Positions 24,175 through 32,591 of a stretch of 64,000 nucleotides of DNA are shown in pieces. The position numbers and the translations under genes were made by a program. Source of the DNA: Sungkyunkwania multivorans. GTDB taxonomy: Bacteria; Bacteroidota; Bacteroidia; Flavobacteriales; Flavobacteriaceae. How positions within the stretch are numbered: the first letter of the stretch is position 1; every line of letters starts with the position of its first letter. The notes under the pieces are model-generated. The model made no database searches. It had not been told where the DNA came from and saw only the letters and a program-made list of their open reading frames with translations. The stretch spans positions 62,001-126,000 of the forward strand of contig NZ_JBHTJH010000001.1 of NCBI RefSeq assembly GCF_042675645.1, written 5' to 3'.

Positions 24175-25383
24175 ATGCAACCTCTTTACAAACTTAAAAA
24201 GCAATTGGAGCGCATTACTTTGATAATGGGCTCGGCGATATTGCTAGTATCCTGTGGTACCTACCAGCAGGCGTCCTACTATGACAATGATGGAATCTAC
24301 GGAGATAATGTGGACAATTACCAAGTTACCACCACTACCGAAGATAGAGAAGATAGAACTGAAGCTCCAAAAGCAGAGGAAGCGTCTTCTTCAGTCTACA
24401 AGAATTACTTCGATAAGAAAGCAGAACAGGCCGCGCAGATCCAAGAAGGAGAAATATTTACAGATATTGATGACTACTCTAGCACAGAAGACATCGACGA
24501 AGATGATATGGCGCAGGATTTCGATGATGGCGAATATACTTCTCAAGGTTTTGGATCTTGGGGCGATAATGCCACAGATGTCAGCATCAACATATACAGC
24601 AACAACTGGGGTTGGAACAACTGGGGTTGGGGCTGGAATAACTGGGGCTGGAACAACTGGGGTTGGAACAACTGGGGTTGGGGCTGGAACCGCTGGAATT
24701 TTGGCTGGGGCTGGAACAATTGGGCCTGGGGCGGACCGTTCTACGGAGGCTTTTATGACCCTTTCTGGGGAGGCTTCTATGGTGGCTTCTACGGTCCTTA
24801 CTATGGAGGCTTCTATGGTAGATATAACAATGTAGCCTTTGCAAGAGGTCGTCGAGGCGGTTATGCCCTTAACAATACTATTGGATCAAGAAGAAGTGGC
24901 GTCGCCTCCAGGAACAGCAATGTCAGTAGAAGAGGAAACACGAATTATAATAGACGCGGAAATGTTTCTAATAGTCGAAGAACGGGTGTAAGCCGAAGGT
25001 CAACGATCAGAAGAAATGGTGTCGGCGTTGATGGCGATGTAAGAAATAATACACGCACGAGAATTAGAAATAGTAACAACGGAAATACGGTTCGCCGACG
25101 CGGCAGCACGGGAACTAGAGTGGATAGCGGCAACTCTGGAACGAGAGTGCGCTCTGGAAATTCTGGAACAAGAGTGCGCTCTGGCAACTCAGGCACTCGC
25201 GTGCGTTCTGGAAATTCTGGAACTCGCACCAGAAGCAGCTCTACAAGAAGAGGTAGCTCAAACAATAGGAGCTACTCGCCAAGGTCGTCGTCTTCTAGAA
25301 GCAGCGGGAGCTTCTCCCGAGGATCTAGCGGAGGCAGAAGCTCTGGCGGATCTAGAGGTGGCGGTGGCCGTAGAGGAAACTAA
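24175..25383 (+). CDS. Repeat-rich lipoprotein (Trp/Gly/Asn block and Arg/Gly/Ser tail)
   Basis: A 402-residue predicted lipoprotein (lipobox LLVSC near residue 28 of the 24175 start). Three regions follow: an acidic part (about 35-140) with 'DDYSSTEDIDEDDMAQDFDDGEY', a W-G-W-N-N-W-G-W block then GGFYGG repeats (about 143-220), and a basic Arg/Gly/Ser/Asn tail with a ninefold-residue repeat (NSGTRVRSG). The acid-to-base charge switch suggests self-association at the cell surface, but no function is known. Neighbouring FadL-type porin 46 bases downstream suggests an operon. Start discussed at 24138; ATG 24148 would add nine residues. Confidence 0.75.
   Translation: MQPLYKLKKQLERITLIMGSAILLVSCGTYQQASYYDNDGIYGDNVDNYQVTTTTEDREDRTEAPKAEEASSSVYKNYFDKKAEQAAQIQEGEIFTDIDDYSSTEDIDEDDMAQDFDDGEYTSQGFGSWGDNATDVSINIYSNNWGWNNWGWGWNNWGWNNWGWNNWGWGWNRWNFGWGWNNWAWGGPFYGGFYDPFWGGFYGGFYGPYYGGFYGRYNNVAFARGRRGGYALNNTIGSRRSGVASRNSNVSRRGNTNYNRRGNVSNSRRTGVSRRSTIRRNGVGVDGDVRNNTRTRIRNSNNGNTVRRRGSTGTRVDSGNSGTRVRSGNSGTRVRSGNSGTRVRSGNSGTRTRSSSTRRGSSNNRSYSPRSSSSRSSGSFSRGSSGGRSSGGSRGGGGRRGN
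24601..24732 (+). repeat. Coding minisatellite for W-G-W-N-N repeats
   Basis: Degenerate 12-15-base units around AACTGGGGTTGG encode alternating WGW and NNW blocks inside the lipoprotein gene. The repeats are irregular and in frame, so length changes would keep the reading frame. Confidence 0.75.
25129..25236 (+). repeat. Four 27-bp in-frame tandem repeats
   Basis: Four units of 27 bases encode G-N-S-G-T-R-V-R-S (last unit G-N-S-G-T-R-T-R-S). Third-position differences between units show that the array is not brand new. Confidence 0.8.
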
Positions 25384-25429
25384 AAACACATTCACCCTAA
25401 GTACACTACAACCTTAAATTAAAAACATT

Positions 25430-26965
25430 ATGAAAAAAATAGGTCTATTTATCCTATCGGTGCTTGCTGTGTCCTTTTCGAATGCACAAGATATAACGGA
25501 CGCCTTGCGATATTCGACAAATCAACTTTCGGGAACAGCTCGTTATAGAGCGATGAGCGGCGCCTTCGGAGCGCTCGGTGGCGACCTCTCAGCAATGGCT
25601 ACCAATCCAGCAGGGTCTGCAGTCTTTAGCACTGGTGAAATCGCCATATCTCTAACAAGCTATAATAATGATAATGATGCGTCCTACTTTGGGACCGCAA
25701 CTAATGCCAGTGATTCGGCCTTCGATATTGGTCAAGCAGGAGCGGTTTTCGTATTCGATAATACTGGAAACTCTGATTGGACAAAGTTTTCTCTAGGTTT
25801 CAACTATCAAAACGTCAACAACTTCAATGACAATCTTTTTGTTGCTGGAATCGGCACGACGAGTGTAGACCAGTACTTTTTGACCTATGCTCAAGGATTG
25901 GACATTGCCAATATTTCGGCCCAGCCCGGAGAATCACTCACAGAGGCATATATCGATATTGGACGTGCATTTGGTTTTGGGCATCAACAGGCCTTTCTAG
26001 GTTACGAATCATTCATACTAGACCTAGACCCGAGTGGTAATGGCATTGACGAATATATTTCCAATGCATCGTATGCCAGTGGAGTAGATCAAGAATACTC
26101 ATACGCTACGAGCGATTATAATAGAAAATTTACCTTCAACCTAGCAGCACAGTATAAGGAGAATCTATATTTAGGGCTAAATCTTAACTCGCATGTTGTT
26201 GATTATAGACGAAGCACCTTTATTTCTGAGATAGGATTTGATAGAGTTAATGACTTTTCGGTCACAGAGATCGAGTTTGCCAACGAGCTATATACCTACG
26301 GAACAGGTTTTTCGTTTCAGGCGGGTGCCATTGCTAAGGTAAACGATGATGTACGTCTCGGGGTTTCCTATCAATCTCCAACTTGGTATCGATTGAACGA
26401 CGAACTATCTCAGGCGGTAAGAGTATTTACAGTAGACCCAGTTGACATCAATGATCCAAGTCTAGATTTTGAAGATGTAGTAGCACCCAATGTGATCACT
26501 CTTTTCGATGACTATCGTCTGCGAACTCCGGGAGAGCTCACAGGTAGTTTTGCCTACATCTTCGGAAAGCAAGGCCTGATAAGTTTTGACTATACAAGAA
26601 AGGATTTCGGAAGTGCCGAATTTAAACAAAATACAGGATTTAATGCCGAAAATACACTCATCTCCAATAGTCTTAAAGCCACCAACAATTATAGATTGGG
26701 GGCAGAATATCGTATAGAGGCCTTTAGTTTGCGCGGTGGATATCGATTTGAAGAAAGCCCCTATGAAAATGGCAGTACGATTGGAGATCTAACAGGGTTT
26801 TCCGTTGGAGCAGGATATAGCTTTGGCGGCTGGAAATTGGACCTTGCCTACGATCAGGCGCAACAAGAACGAAATCAGCAATTATTCAATGTTGGCCTAA
26901 CTGATACTGCCTTTGTAGACAATATCAACAGTAATGTCACATTAACCTTGACCTTGAAATTATAG
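25430..26965 (+). CDS. OmpP1/FadL/TodX-type outer-membrane transport protein
   Basis: A 511-residue outer-membrane beta-barrel. The signal peptide (MKKIGLFILSVLAVSFSNAQ) is followed by the family N-terminus 'ALRYSTNQLSGTARYRAMSGAFGALGGDLSAMATNPAGSAVF'; the NPA motif is the FadL plug signature. Strands with alternating aromatics run to the C-terminal 'NVTLTLTLKL'. Members import hydrophobic compounds; the substrate here is unknown. It follows the repeat lipoprotein at 46 bases and ends before a bidirectional terminator (26999). Confidence 0.9.
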   Translation: MKKIGLFILSVLAVSFSNAQDITDALRYSTNQLSGTARYRAMSGAFGALGGDLSAMATNPAGSAVFSTGEIAISLTSYNNDNDASYFGTATNASDSAFDIGQAGAVFVFDNTGNSDWTKFSLGFNYQNVNNFNDNLFVAGIGTTSVDQYFLTYAQGLDIANISAQPGESLTEAYIDIGRAFGFGHQQAFLGYESFILDLDPSGNGIDEYISNASYASGVDQEYSYATSDYNRKFTFNLAAQYKENLYLGLNLNSHVVDYRRSTFISEIGFDRVNDFSVTEIEFANELYTYGTGFSFQAGAIAKVNDDVRLGVSYQSPTWYRLNDELSQAVRVFTVDPVDINDPSLDFEDVVAPNVITLFDDYRLRTPGELTGSFAYIFGKQGLISFDYTRKDFGSAEFKQNTGFNAENTLISNSLKATNNYRLGAEYRIEAFSLRGGYRFEESPYENGSTIGDLTGFSVGAGYSFGGWKLDLAYDQAQQERNQQLFNVGLTDTAFVDNINSNVTLTLTLKL

Positions 26966-26998
26966 TATCGTATCGAAGACACCACTATTATTTTCTTC

Positions 26999-27035
26999 AA
27001 AACCGAGTATGTTCTGCACGTTCATACTCGGTTTT
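26999..27035. terminator. Bidirectional terminator between the FadL-type gene and the T9SS cargo gene
   Basis: AAAACCGAGTATG (26999-27011) and CATACTCGGTTTT (27023-27035) are exact 13-base complements, with A and T runs on both flanks, between convergent genes. Confidence 0.85.
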
Positions 27036-27048
27036 CATTTGTCTTGAT

Positions 27049-30000
27049 TTATCTCTTTAGGGTAAAATGCCCTTTCACCTCTTGAATGGTACCGTCTTCT
27101 TTTGGGTACATCACCTTAAACCAATAATCATTGGCCGGTAAAGGCTGCCCATTGATCGTTCCGTCCCAACCCCCACTAAGTGGACTCAATTGTTTCAAAA
27201 GTTTTCCATAACGATCAAAGAGATATATTTTTGCCGTGGGTCGTTGGCTTATCGCATCGAAATTCCAGACATCGTGATATCCATCACCATTGGGTGTAAA
27301 ATAGCGAGGATAATCAATGATGAATATATTCCCCCAAATGGCATTGGGCAGGCAACCATCGACATCTCTTACCGTTACAAGGTGCTCTCCGCCACGAACA
27401 TTCTCAAAAGTGGCACTACTTTGCCATGGGCCATCGTCCAATCGGTATTCGTACGTGTAAAGATCGGCATCTTGAATATTGGCGGTAATGGTATTGCTGG
27501 CCGCTCCCTCAATTTCCAAAGCGATGGTCACCTCATTTCCCGGGACAAAAACCGGCGCATTAGAATAGCGAACGCTGATCACGTAATCCCTTGGGCATCC
27601 AGAAAAAGAAGCTGGCAGACTGGGATCGTTGTAGGTAATTCTCCAAATATAATCGCCCTGCGCATCGGTATTCGACAATGTGATGGAAGAAGTAGTTTCC
27701 GGTCTTTGTGATCCATCAGGATTGAACCAAGTATATGAATAATTTGGATTGAAAAGTGTTGGCACACCAATCTCTACCGTACCATCATTCAAACATAATA
27801 TGGCTTGCTGCTCCACGCCAAGATCCTCAGGTTCTATTGGACTTTCAACCACTACAGCCTCGATCCGTTCTACGATGAAACAATCCTGAAAATTTGGATT
27901 GTCGACTCTTACCCATAAAGGTTGTCCATTAGGCATTCCATTTGTAAAAATATCAGGCAAGGCAAAAGAAATGTCCCCATCGATCGCCTGGTCTTCGCGT
28001 GGGTAAAAGTTGACTCTGAATATTCCATCCAAAGGTCCTCCTGTATATACCGAAAGTATCTGTGTCCTTCGTTGTGTCAGATCAAAATCTGCAAACCCAT
28101 CATTCCAATTGGGATTATCTGCATCACACGCCAAAAGCGCTTCCGTATCCTCTGGTCTTAGATCTAATGGTGTGGGATACACCGTAAAGTTGAAAGAATT
28201 AATATCGAAACAATTGGTATTCACACTATTCTCTATTCGCACGAAAATTTCAGTTGAAGCAGTCGCCACATCATTCGAATACGGATTCGTCAAGGGTGCA
28301 GTATTCATTTGCGCATCCACTGGAGACAAGTGATAGCTAACATTAAAATCGGTAGCTGATTGCCCATTGAGCACCAAAGGAGTGATCGTTCCAAAATCTA
28401 AGGTAGCTATTCCATCATTTTGCACACCATTGCTGTAAACATCACTAGTATCATCACAAGAATCAACGTCATCAACTTCGAATGCCGTTGGTTGTACATC
28501 TACTTGTAATAGAAACGATGTGGTTCGATAACAGCTGGTATTGTTCACATTCTCTATACGGACATAGATCCTTTGAGAGTTTGCGACCGTATTATCATAG
28601 GCCGTCTCATTAAGCGGGTCTCTGTCCAAATCCGCATCTTCTTGAGAATCATGAAAACTTATATCAAAAAAGGCAGGGTCTTGTGCAAGTAGGATTTCGG
28701 CCTCCCGTGTACCCAATTCAAAGGTGACAATACCATCTCCGTCCGGAAAAGCCTCATCATCACATAATTGATAGGTCATAGGGGTATTGGCCACAGGCAT
28801 CCTATAGACGTTAAAATCAAAGGAGCCAATGTCATAACAGACCAAGGAAGGATCTAAATCGTCTATATTTTGCACTCGCACCCAAATGGTCTCTGTTTGG
28901 TAAGCCACTGGATTGTTATAGATTCCGATGATCGGATTGATATTGTCATCGGCATCTGGCTCGCTAGTGTGATAACTCACGGTGTATTCCGTTGGATCCA
29001 AACCATTGAGCACTTCCGCATTCAAGGTAGAGAAATCTATTTGGCCAATGCCGTCCCCTTCCAGTCCATTAAAAGAACCATCGTCACATTGCTCGATATC
29101 GTCGGGCTCATTCACTACTCCCGTCGAAGTTAAACGTAGTGTAAAGCTTGCCGAAGCATCAAAACATGTTGGATTATTTGTGTTCTCCATTCGCACGTAT
29201 ATCGTCTGAGAGGTATCTCCGCCGCCCGTATAATTATAGTTGTCAGGTAACGGATTGACGTCATTTATCGCATCGGTAGCATCCAAGTGATAGGTCACTG
29301 TAAATTCATTCGGGTCCTGCGTTCCTAGCACAAAGGGATCATGGTCACTCATCACAAAGATCGCTTCGCCATCATTTGATGTATCGTCACATTGGATGAA
29401 CGGTGGTGGCACATTGGCCACAGGATATGGATTTGGAATCAATTGAAAGCTCGTTGTAGTACTGCAATTCAGAGATGTTGTAGGGTCGGTCAAAACGATG
29501 GTGATAGTTTCAGGACCACCTGGACCTGTGGGGTCTGACATCCAATTGGTCATTGGATTTGGCAATGTACTGCCCAATGAGTTCATGGCACCGTCAAAGT
29601 ATTCTATGGTGAGGCCTGTCTGACTTCCCAAAACCGTAGCTTCAACATTAGAGGTATCGAAAGTATTGGCAAAGCCATCATTATCGCTATCGCATTCTTG
29701 TAGATCCGCTACCGTTGTCACATTTGGTGAAGGCTCGACAGTAAGATCAAAGGTGGTCTCATTAAAGCAATTCAAATTGCCAGCATTTGCAACTCTGGCT
29801 GTAATAGTCTGGGTAATGGATGTAAAAGGGTTGGGTAGCGGGCTGGGTAGCGGATTTCCCATGCCATCGAAATAGCTGACCACAACACCGGTTTGGGCAC
29901 CCACAAGCTGTGATTCGACCATGCTAGAATCGAACTCAGCAGTATTGTTATTTGGAAAGCCATCGCAAAGAACGATACTAGTTACCGAGTTTGCTGTAGG

Positions 30001-30882
30001 TACAGTAAAAAAGGTGATCTCTACGGTATCCTCATCAGAATTACCGCTGCCGTCCTCCACAAATACGCGATAGGTTCCAGAAACATTGGTGGTAATATCA
30101 TATGTTGTCAAGGTCGGTCCAGATGCTAAGTCTACAAAAGTGCCATCTTGAGGAGCTTCATCAACGGACCATGTATAATTTACAGCATTATCGGTGGTAC
30201 CGTCTAATGTTATGGTGTCGCCTTCGCAGACATCTTGATCCTGACCTAAGTTTCCTGCAACGATACTACAATCTGTATCTGGCGCTCCGTTAGTAGGCTG
30301 TAAAAGGATCTCACCTATTTGATTATCAAAATTCGTGATCAATACCAAGTAGTACTCTCCAACTTGGGCATTGGGAATTGTCAAGGTTTCCACAGGTGCG
30401 GGAGAATAACTACAATCGATGATGTTGGTATTATCTTGATTCCCTAAATAGTATCTGGGATTGTCAACATTGTTTGGGCAATCACCAGGACTTGTAATAC
30501 CATCACCATTGGTATCACATCCATCTGCCAATATACCGCATTGGCCATCTGGCATTGTAAAAGGGCCCCAAGCGATAAAGTCTACATCGATTCCGGTTCC
30601 TTGAATCACCCCATCATCTGTAATATCGGTATTTTGTATGATACTGTAGGACAGATCACCCGCCTGTTCGATTCGAAGAAAATAATAGGTTGGGTTGGGT
30701 GTAGTATTTAAACAACCTATTGTCCCTTCACCTGGAGTATTGACAACATTGGCAAATGGTTGTGGCGCCATCGAACTTGCACAAAAGGGAATAGAGTTCT
30801 CACAATCCTGGGCAAAACTTTGATAGAGAAAAAGCAGAAAAAAGCTGATTGCACATATGATGATTCGATGCCCCATAATCAT
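27049..30882 (-). CDS. Giant secreted protein with type B T9SS C-terminal domain
   Basis: A 1277-residue cell-surface or secreted protein. The signal peptide ends at FAQ (about residue 24). An N-terminal region of about 190 residues has 'CENSIPFCASS', followed by a PKD/Ig-like unit and then about seven units of about 100 residues that begin with '(Q/E)CDD...DG...FDL' and end '(Q)(T/R)I(W/Y)VR(V/I)EN...C...SF'. The C-terminal 85 residues ('FTPNGDGYHDVWNF...KIYLFDRYGKLLKQL...GGWDGTINGQPLPANDYWF') are the gliding-motility-associated (type B) sorting domain. The start codon overlaps the stop of the small upstream gene as ATGA, which suggests translational coupling. Confidence 0.92.
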   Translation of the reverse strand: MIMGHRIIICAISFFLLFLYQSFAQDCENSIPFCASSMAPQPFANVVNTPGEGTIGCLNTTPNPTYYFLRIEQAGDLSYSIIQNTDITDDGVIQGTGIDVDFIAWGPFTMPDGQCGILADGCDTNGDGITSPGDCPNNVDNPRYYLGNQDNTNIIDCSYSPAPVETLTIPNAQVGEYYLVLITNFDNQIGEILLQPTNGAPDTDCSIVAGNLGQDQDVCEGDTITLDGTTDNAVNYTWSVDEAPQDGTFVDLASGPTLTTYDITTNVSGTYRVFVEDGSGNSDEDTVEITFFTVPTANSVTSIVLCDGFPNNNTAEFDSSMVESQLVGAQTGVVVSYFDGMGNPLPSPLPNPFTSITQTITARVANAGNLNCFNETTFDLTVEPSPNVTTVADLQECDSDNDGFANTFDTSNVEATVLGSQTGLTIEYFDGAMNSLGSTLPNPMTNWMSDPTGPGGPETITIVLTDPTTSLNCSTTTSFQLIPNPYPVANVPPPFIQCDDTSNDGEAIFVMSDHDPFVLGTQDPNEFTVTYHLDATDAINDVNPLPDNYNYTGGGDTSQTIYVRMENTNNPTCFDASASFTLRLTSTGVVNEPDDIEQCDDGSFNGLEGDGIGQIDFSTLNAEVLNGLDPTEYTVSYHTSEPDADDNINPIIGIYNNPVAYQTETIWVRVQNIDDLDPSLVCYDIGSFDFNVYRMPVANTPMTYQLCDDEAFPDGDGIVTFELGTREAEILLAQDPAFFDISFHDSQEDADLDRDPLNETAYDNTVANSQRIYVRIENVNNTSCYRTTSFLLQVDVQPTAFEVDDVDSCDDTSDVYSNGVQNDGIATLDFGTITPLVLNGQSATDFNVSYHLSPVDAQMNTAPLTNPYSNDVATASTEIFVRIENSVNTNCFDINSFNFTVYPTPLDLRPEDTEALLACDADNPNWNDGFADFDLTQRRTQILSVYTGGPLDGIFRVNFYPREDQAIDGDISFALPDIFTNGMPNGQPLWVRVDNPNFQDCFIVERIEAVVVESPIEPEDLGVEQQAILCLNDGTVEIGVPTLFNPNYSYTWFNPDGSQRPETTSSITLSNTDAQGDYIWRITYNDPSLPASFSGCPRDYVISVRYSNAPVFVPGNEVTIALEIEGAASNTITANIQDADLYTYEYRLDDGPWQSSATFENVRGGEHLVTVRDVDGCLPNAIWGNIFIIDYPRYFTPNGDGYHDVWNFDAISQRPTAKIYLFDRYGKLLKQLSPLSGGWDGTINGQPLPANDYWFKVMYPKEDGTIQEVKGHFTLKR

Positions 30883-31199
30883 AACTTTTCAAATTTCTCT
30901 TTATACAATTCAGCACCATCCCCATCGGTAAGAACAACATAATACTTTCCTGGAACAAGCTTTTTAAGACTTATCTTAACGTATCTGGTAGACCCCAGTG
31001 GATGTAACCGAGAAAGGATTTCCTCACCATTGACATCTTTAATACTAAATGTAAAGGCAACTTCCTTCTTAAGTGTATAAACAAGGGTTTTTTGAACTTT
31101 TTTCGACTCTAGATTGAAAATTTTATGGAAATCAGTTTGTTTTTGTGCAAAAAGCACTGAGGACAGAAAGAGTAGCCCTAAAGACACTAGACTTTTCAT
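30879..31199 (-). CDS. Small secreted protein resembling a stand-alone sorting-domain fold
   Basis: A 106-residue protein with signal peptide (MKSLVSLGLLFLSSVLFAQ) and an all-beta mature part: 'FTFSIKDVNGEEILSRLHPLGSTRYVKISLKKLVPGKYYVVLTDGDGAELYKEKFEKL'. The 'L..L.PGKYYVVLTDGDG...KEKF' ending looks like the C-terminal beta-sandwich (type A T9SS signal) without any cargo in front. The stop and the next start overlap by 4 bases. The role is unknown; a chaperone or partner of the giant protein is a guess from the coupling. Confidence 0.7.
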   Translation of the reverse strand: MKSLVSLGLLFLSSVLFAQKQTDFHKIFNLESKKVQKTLVYTLKKEVAFTFSIKDVNGEEILSRLHPLGSTRYVKISLKKLVPGKYYVVLTDGDGAELYKEKFEKL

Positions 31200-31418
31200 G
31201 GTTATTGGTTATAATTTCAACAAGTGAGTCGGAAAATTAGTATTTTTTTAACGATCCCTTTGTTAAAAAATTAAATACTTGTTCAGATGTTGTTTTTTTT
31301 CGGTAACGGAATTATACTTTAGGATATTTTAACATTTTAAAAGGAATAATCGCTGAGCGACCATTTAATGCTTATTACAGCAACTTGTATTTACGGCACC
31401 TAATTATCGCTAAATACC

Positions 31419-31426
31419 TATCTTTG
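31419..31426 (+). promoter_or_regulatory. -7 element of folE
   Basis: TATCTTTG, 18 bases before the ATG at 31445, matches TAnnTTTG. No TTG at the expected distance upstream was seen. Its position argues for the 31445 start over the longer frame from 31385. Confidence 0.5.
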
Positions 31427-31444
31427 CAAACTATTGCAATTCAT

Positions 31445-32125
31445 ATGAAAATAGATAAGACATTGGAAGAACAGTTAGAGGCCCTAGGCGACGATCATAT
31501 CAGCGCTTCTGCCAGCACACCACTAAGAGATGATGCATTTGATCTAAGTGATGATGAAAAGATTGCACGCATTAAGAAAGACGTGGCCAACATCATGGAA
31601 ACGCTTGGTCTCGACATGACAGATGACAGCCTGAGAGGCACACCAAACCGCGTTGCCAAAATGTATGTGAAAGAGATCTTTGGAGGGCTTCACCCTGATA
31701 GAAAACCAAAAGCATCGACCTTCGAAAACAAATATAAATATGGGGAAATGCTCGTAGAGAAGAATATTACCGTTTATTCTACCTGCGAACATCATTTATT
31801 GCCTATCGTGGGTCGAGCACATGTGGCCTACATATCTAATGGTACGGTCGTAGGATTATCCAAGATGAATCGTATTGTAGAATATTTTGCGAAGCGCCCC
31901 CAAGTACAAGAGCGTATGACCATGCAGATCGTACAAGAACTTCAAAGGGTTTTGGGCACCGAAGATGTGGCTTGTGTCATAGACGCCAAGCATCTCTGCG
32001 TTAATTCGAGGGGAATCAGCGATATCGAAAGCAGTACGGTCACGGCCGAGTTTGGTGGCAAATTCAAGGAAAAGGAGACCCGAAGAGAATTTCTGGATTA
32101 TATCAAAATGGATACGCAGTTTTAA
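31445..32125 (+). CDS. folE: GTP cyclohydrolase I
   Basis: A 226-residue type I enzyme that converts GTP to 7,8-dihydroneopterin triphosphate, the first step of folate synthesis. The zinc ligands are visible: C114 and H117 in 'STCEHHLLP' and C185 in 'HLCVNSRG'. The N-terminal 35 residues are a non-conserved extension. Length and motifs fit the family fully. Upstream is a -7 element; downstream lies the inverted-repeat-bounded four-helix-bundle gene and then cysS. Confidence 0.96.
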   Translation: MKIDKTLEEQLEALGDDHISASASTPLRDDAFDLSDDEKIARIKKDVANIMETLGLDMTDDSLRGTPNRVAKMYVKEIFGGLHPDRKPKASTFENKYKYGEMLVEKNITVYSTCEHHLLPIVGRAHVAYISNGTVVGLSKMNRIVEYFAKRPQVQERMTMQIVQELQRVLGTEDVACVIDAKHLCVNSRGISDIESSTVTAEFGGKFKEKETRREFLDYIKMDTQF

Positions 32126-32131
32126 TGTTTG

Positions 32132-32585
32132 TTGTTCAGTTGATTGTTGTTAAGCTGAATTTCGTTATTTTGGATATGAAACAAAAACTGCTCGCATCAT
32201 GCATGTATATTCCTTTGAAAAATTAGACGTCTGGAAAGAAGCTATTCAGCTAGCTGTTTCAACATATCAAACCACTGGGGCATTACCTTCCGCGGAAAAA
32301 TTTGGACTTATATCACAAATGCGCAGGGCTTCGGTCTCAGTTTCCTCAAACATAGCAGAAGGCACTGCTCGATCAACATACAAGGACAAGGCAAAGTTTA
32401 TTACTATATCGTACAGTTCTGCATTGGAGTTGCTTAATCAATTGATCATTTCAAAGAATCTCGAATTTATTGATGAAGAACAATATGCAAAACTGTGGTT
32501 AGAAATCGAATCAATCACCAATAAGCTAAATGCGCTTCGCAACCACTATCTAAAGACCACAACTTAACAACAATCAACTGAACAA
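32132..32585. repeat. Perfect 23-bp inverted repeat enclosing the four-helix-bundle gene
   Basis: The left arm at 32132-32154 and the right arm at 32563-32585 are exact complements over 23 bases (core GTTCAGTTGATTG / CAATCAACTGAAC). They bound a 454-bp unit between folE and cysS that carries one gene. The right arm contains the TAA stop (32565-32567) of that gene and ends 6 bases before the cysS start. No target-site duplication is evident. Confidence 0.9.
32199..32567 (+). CDS. Four-helix-bundle protein, S23 / 23S rRNA IVP family
   Basis: A 122-residue protein of the 'four helix bundle protein' family, whose founding members are encoded in the intervening sequences of some bacterial 23S rRNAs. 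The conserved 'FEKLDVWKEA', 'LISQMRRASVSVSSNIAEG' and 'FITISYSSALELLNQLI' blocks are all present. Length is typical. The function is unknown; the pentameric bundle has a basic surface and is related to Avd of diversity-generating retroelements. The gene is enclosed by a perfect inverted repeat and placed between two housekeeping genes, which looks like an inserted cassette. Confidence 0.92.
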   Translation: MHVYSFEKLDVWKEAIQLAVSTYQTTGALPSAEKFGLISQMRRASVSVSSNIAEGTARSTYKDKAKFITISYSSALELLNQLIISKNLEFIDEEQYAKLWLEIESITNKLNALRNHYLKTTT

Positions 32586-32591
32586 AAAACA

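Noticed and set aside
24587..24844. Ser/Pro-rich minus-strand frame opposite the W-G-W-N-N repeats
   Set aside because: The apparent repeats are the complement of the minisatellite on the coding strand.
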